From Cristatella mucedo (lineage: Eukaryota > Bryozoa > Phylactolaemata > Cristatellidae), in assembly GCA_009760855.2 (NCBI GenBank), contig WPIO01000005.1:400001-417500 (forward strand): a stretch of DNA of 17,500 nt, in the 5' to 3' direction. Position numbers and translations under genes: made by a program. Every line of letters begins with the position of its first letter. The first letter of the stretch is position 1. This document shows positions 17,096-17,500 of the stretch, one piece after another. A model generated the notes under the pieces. It did no database searches and had not been told where the DNA came from. It saw only the letters and a list, made by a program, of their open reading frames with translations.

Positions 17096-17500
17096 ATATC
17101 AGTTTACTCAACTGAGTAATGCGAATGCGCTTTGAGTTTTTCTCTCTTCAGCGCAAATTCAGTCATAACTCTGTAGATCAACGTTTTTAACCAAGCTACG
17201 ACGGACACTGTCGGGCCAACGTCGGCACGGCTTGCTGAGATTTTGTTGCCTTTGTTGTGAGGTGTTTGAAGCGACTTGTGAGATGAGATGTTTTTCCAGA
17301 TTGTGAGTTGACCCCTAAATTGTAAACTCTGCCGAGTGTCTGAGTGCAACGCATGAGGAGCGGACTCGAGGCTTTGCTTTCGACAGCTCTAATTCAATAT
17401 GGAGTCACCATAGTTTATTGTTGGGTGAGGGTGTGGCAGAAGCAAAGCTGGTCTTGCGACCACTTCCGATGTACTCCTGGTGCGGAGTTGAGCTGTTCCT
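17096..17500. other. No recognisable gene
   Basis: No coding or RNA signal that I can support. The 81-codon open frame at 17104-17349 (minus) shows no domain. Confidence 0.5.

Overview
This is eukaryotic, almost certainly animal, repeat-rich non-coding DNA. I see no operons, no dense coding, no rRNA gene, no intact tRNA and no host gene that I can recognise. The animal assignment rests on three things: truncated LINE retrotransposons whose coding remnants match the L2/CR1-type reverse-transcriptase C-terminal tail, tRNA-derived SINEs ending in the same 3' tail, and a decayed DNA-transposon-like protein of a kind known to me from many invertebrate genomes. Long CT/GA, TA and ATT microsatellites fit this. 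The species cannot be named; an invertebrate or basal chordate is a guess.

Layout. 1-2000: a minus-strand LINE 3' end whose conserved AGAGA core has grown into a (CT)33 array, then two perfect short hairpins, then a plus-strand SINE (about 1873-2002). 3400-3960: a second SINE (plus) meeting two consecutive LINE 3' ends (minus) tail to tail. 4835-4912: another plus-strand tail. About 5200-5256: a tRNA-like fragment with a perfect B box. 6094-6708: the longest non-repeat open frame (204 codons, minus), unrecognised and possibly chance; it contains an 18-bp perfect CAG/CTG inverted repeat. 7008-7092: a (TA)42 array. 7485-7763: a MITE-like element with imperfect terminal inverted repeats. 7961-8660: a longer, frameshifted LINE copy (minus). 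10739-11855: a heavily frameshifted transposase-like pseudogene (minus). 12216-12811: the best-preserved LINE 3' end (plus), with an open 111-codon end of ORF2, a 3' UTR, a terminal hairpin and an (ATT)n tail. 16162-16364: a compound GA array. 16635-17095: a 3' end from a second LINE family (minus).

How the parts relate. Six LINE fragments and two SINEs share one 3' terminal hairpin module. The simplest reading is a LINE family whose reverse transcriptase recognises that end, and a tRNA-derived SINE that has adopted it and is copied in trans. Every LINE copy is 5'-truncated. CpG sites in the hairpin stem are mostly TG or CA in the older copies, which suggests germline methylation. The remaining sequence, more than half of the window, shows nothing I can support as a gene. 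No new defence system or other novel multi-gene system is visible.
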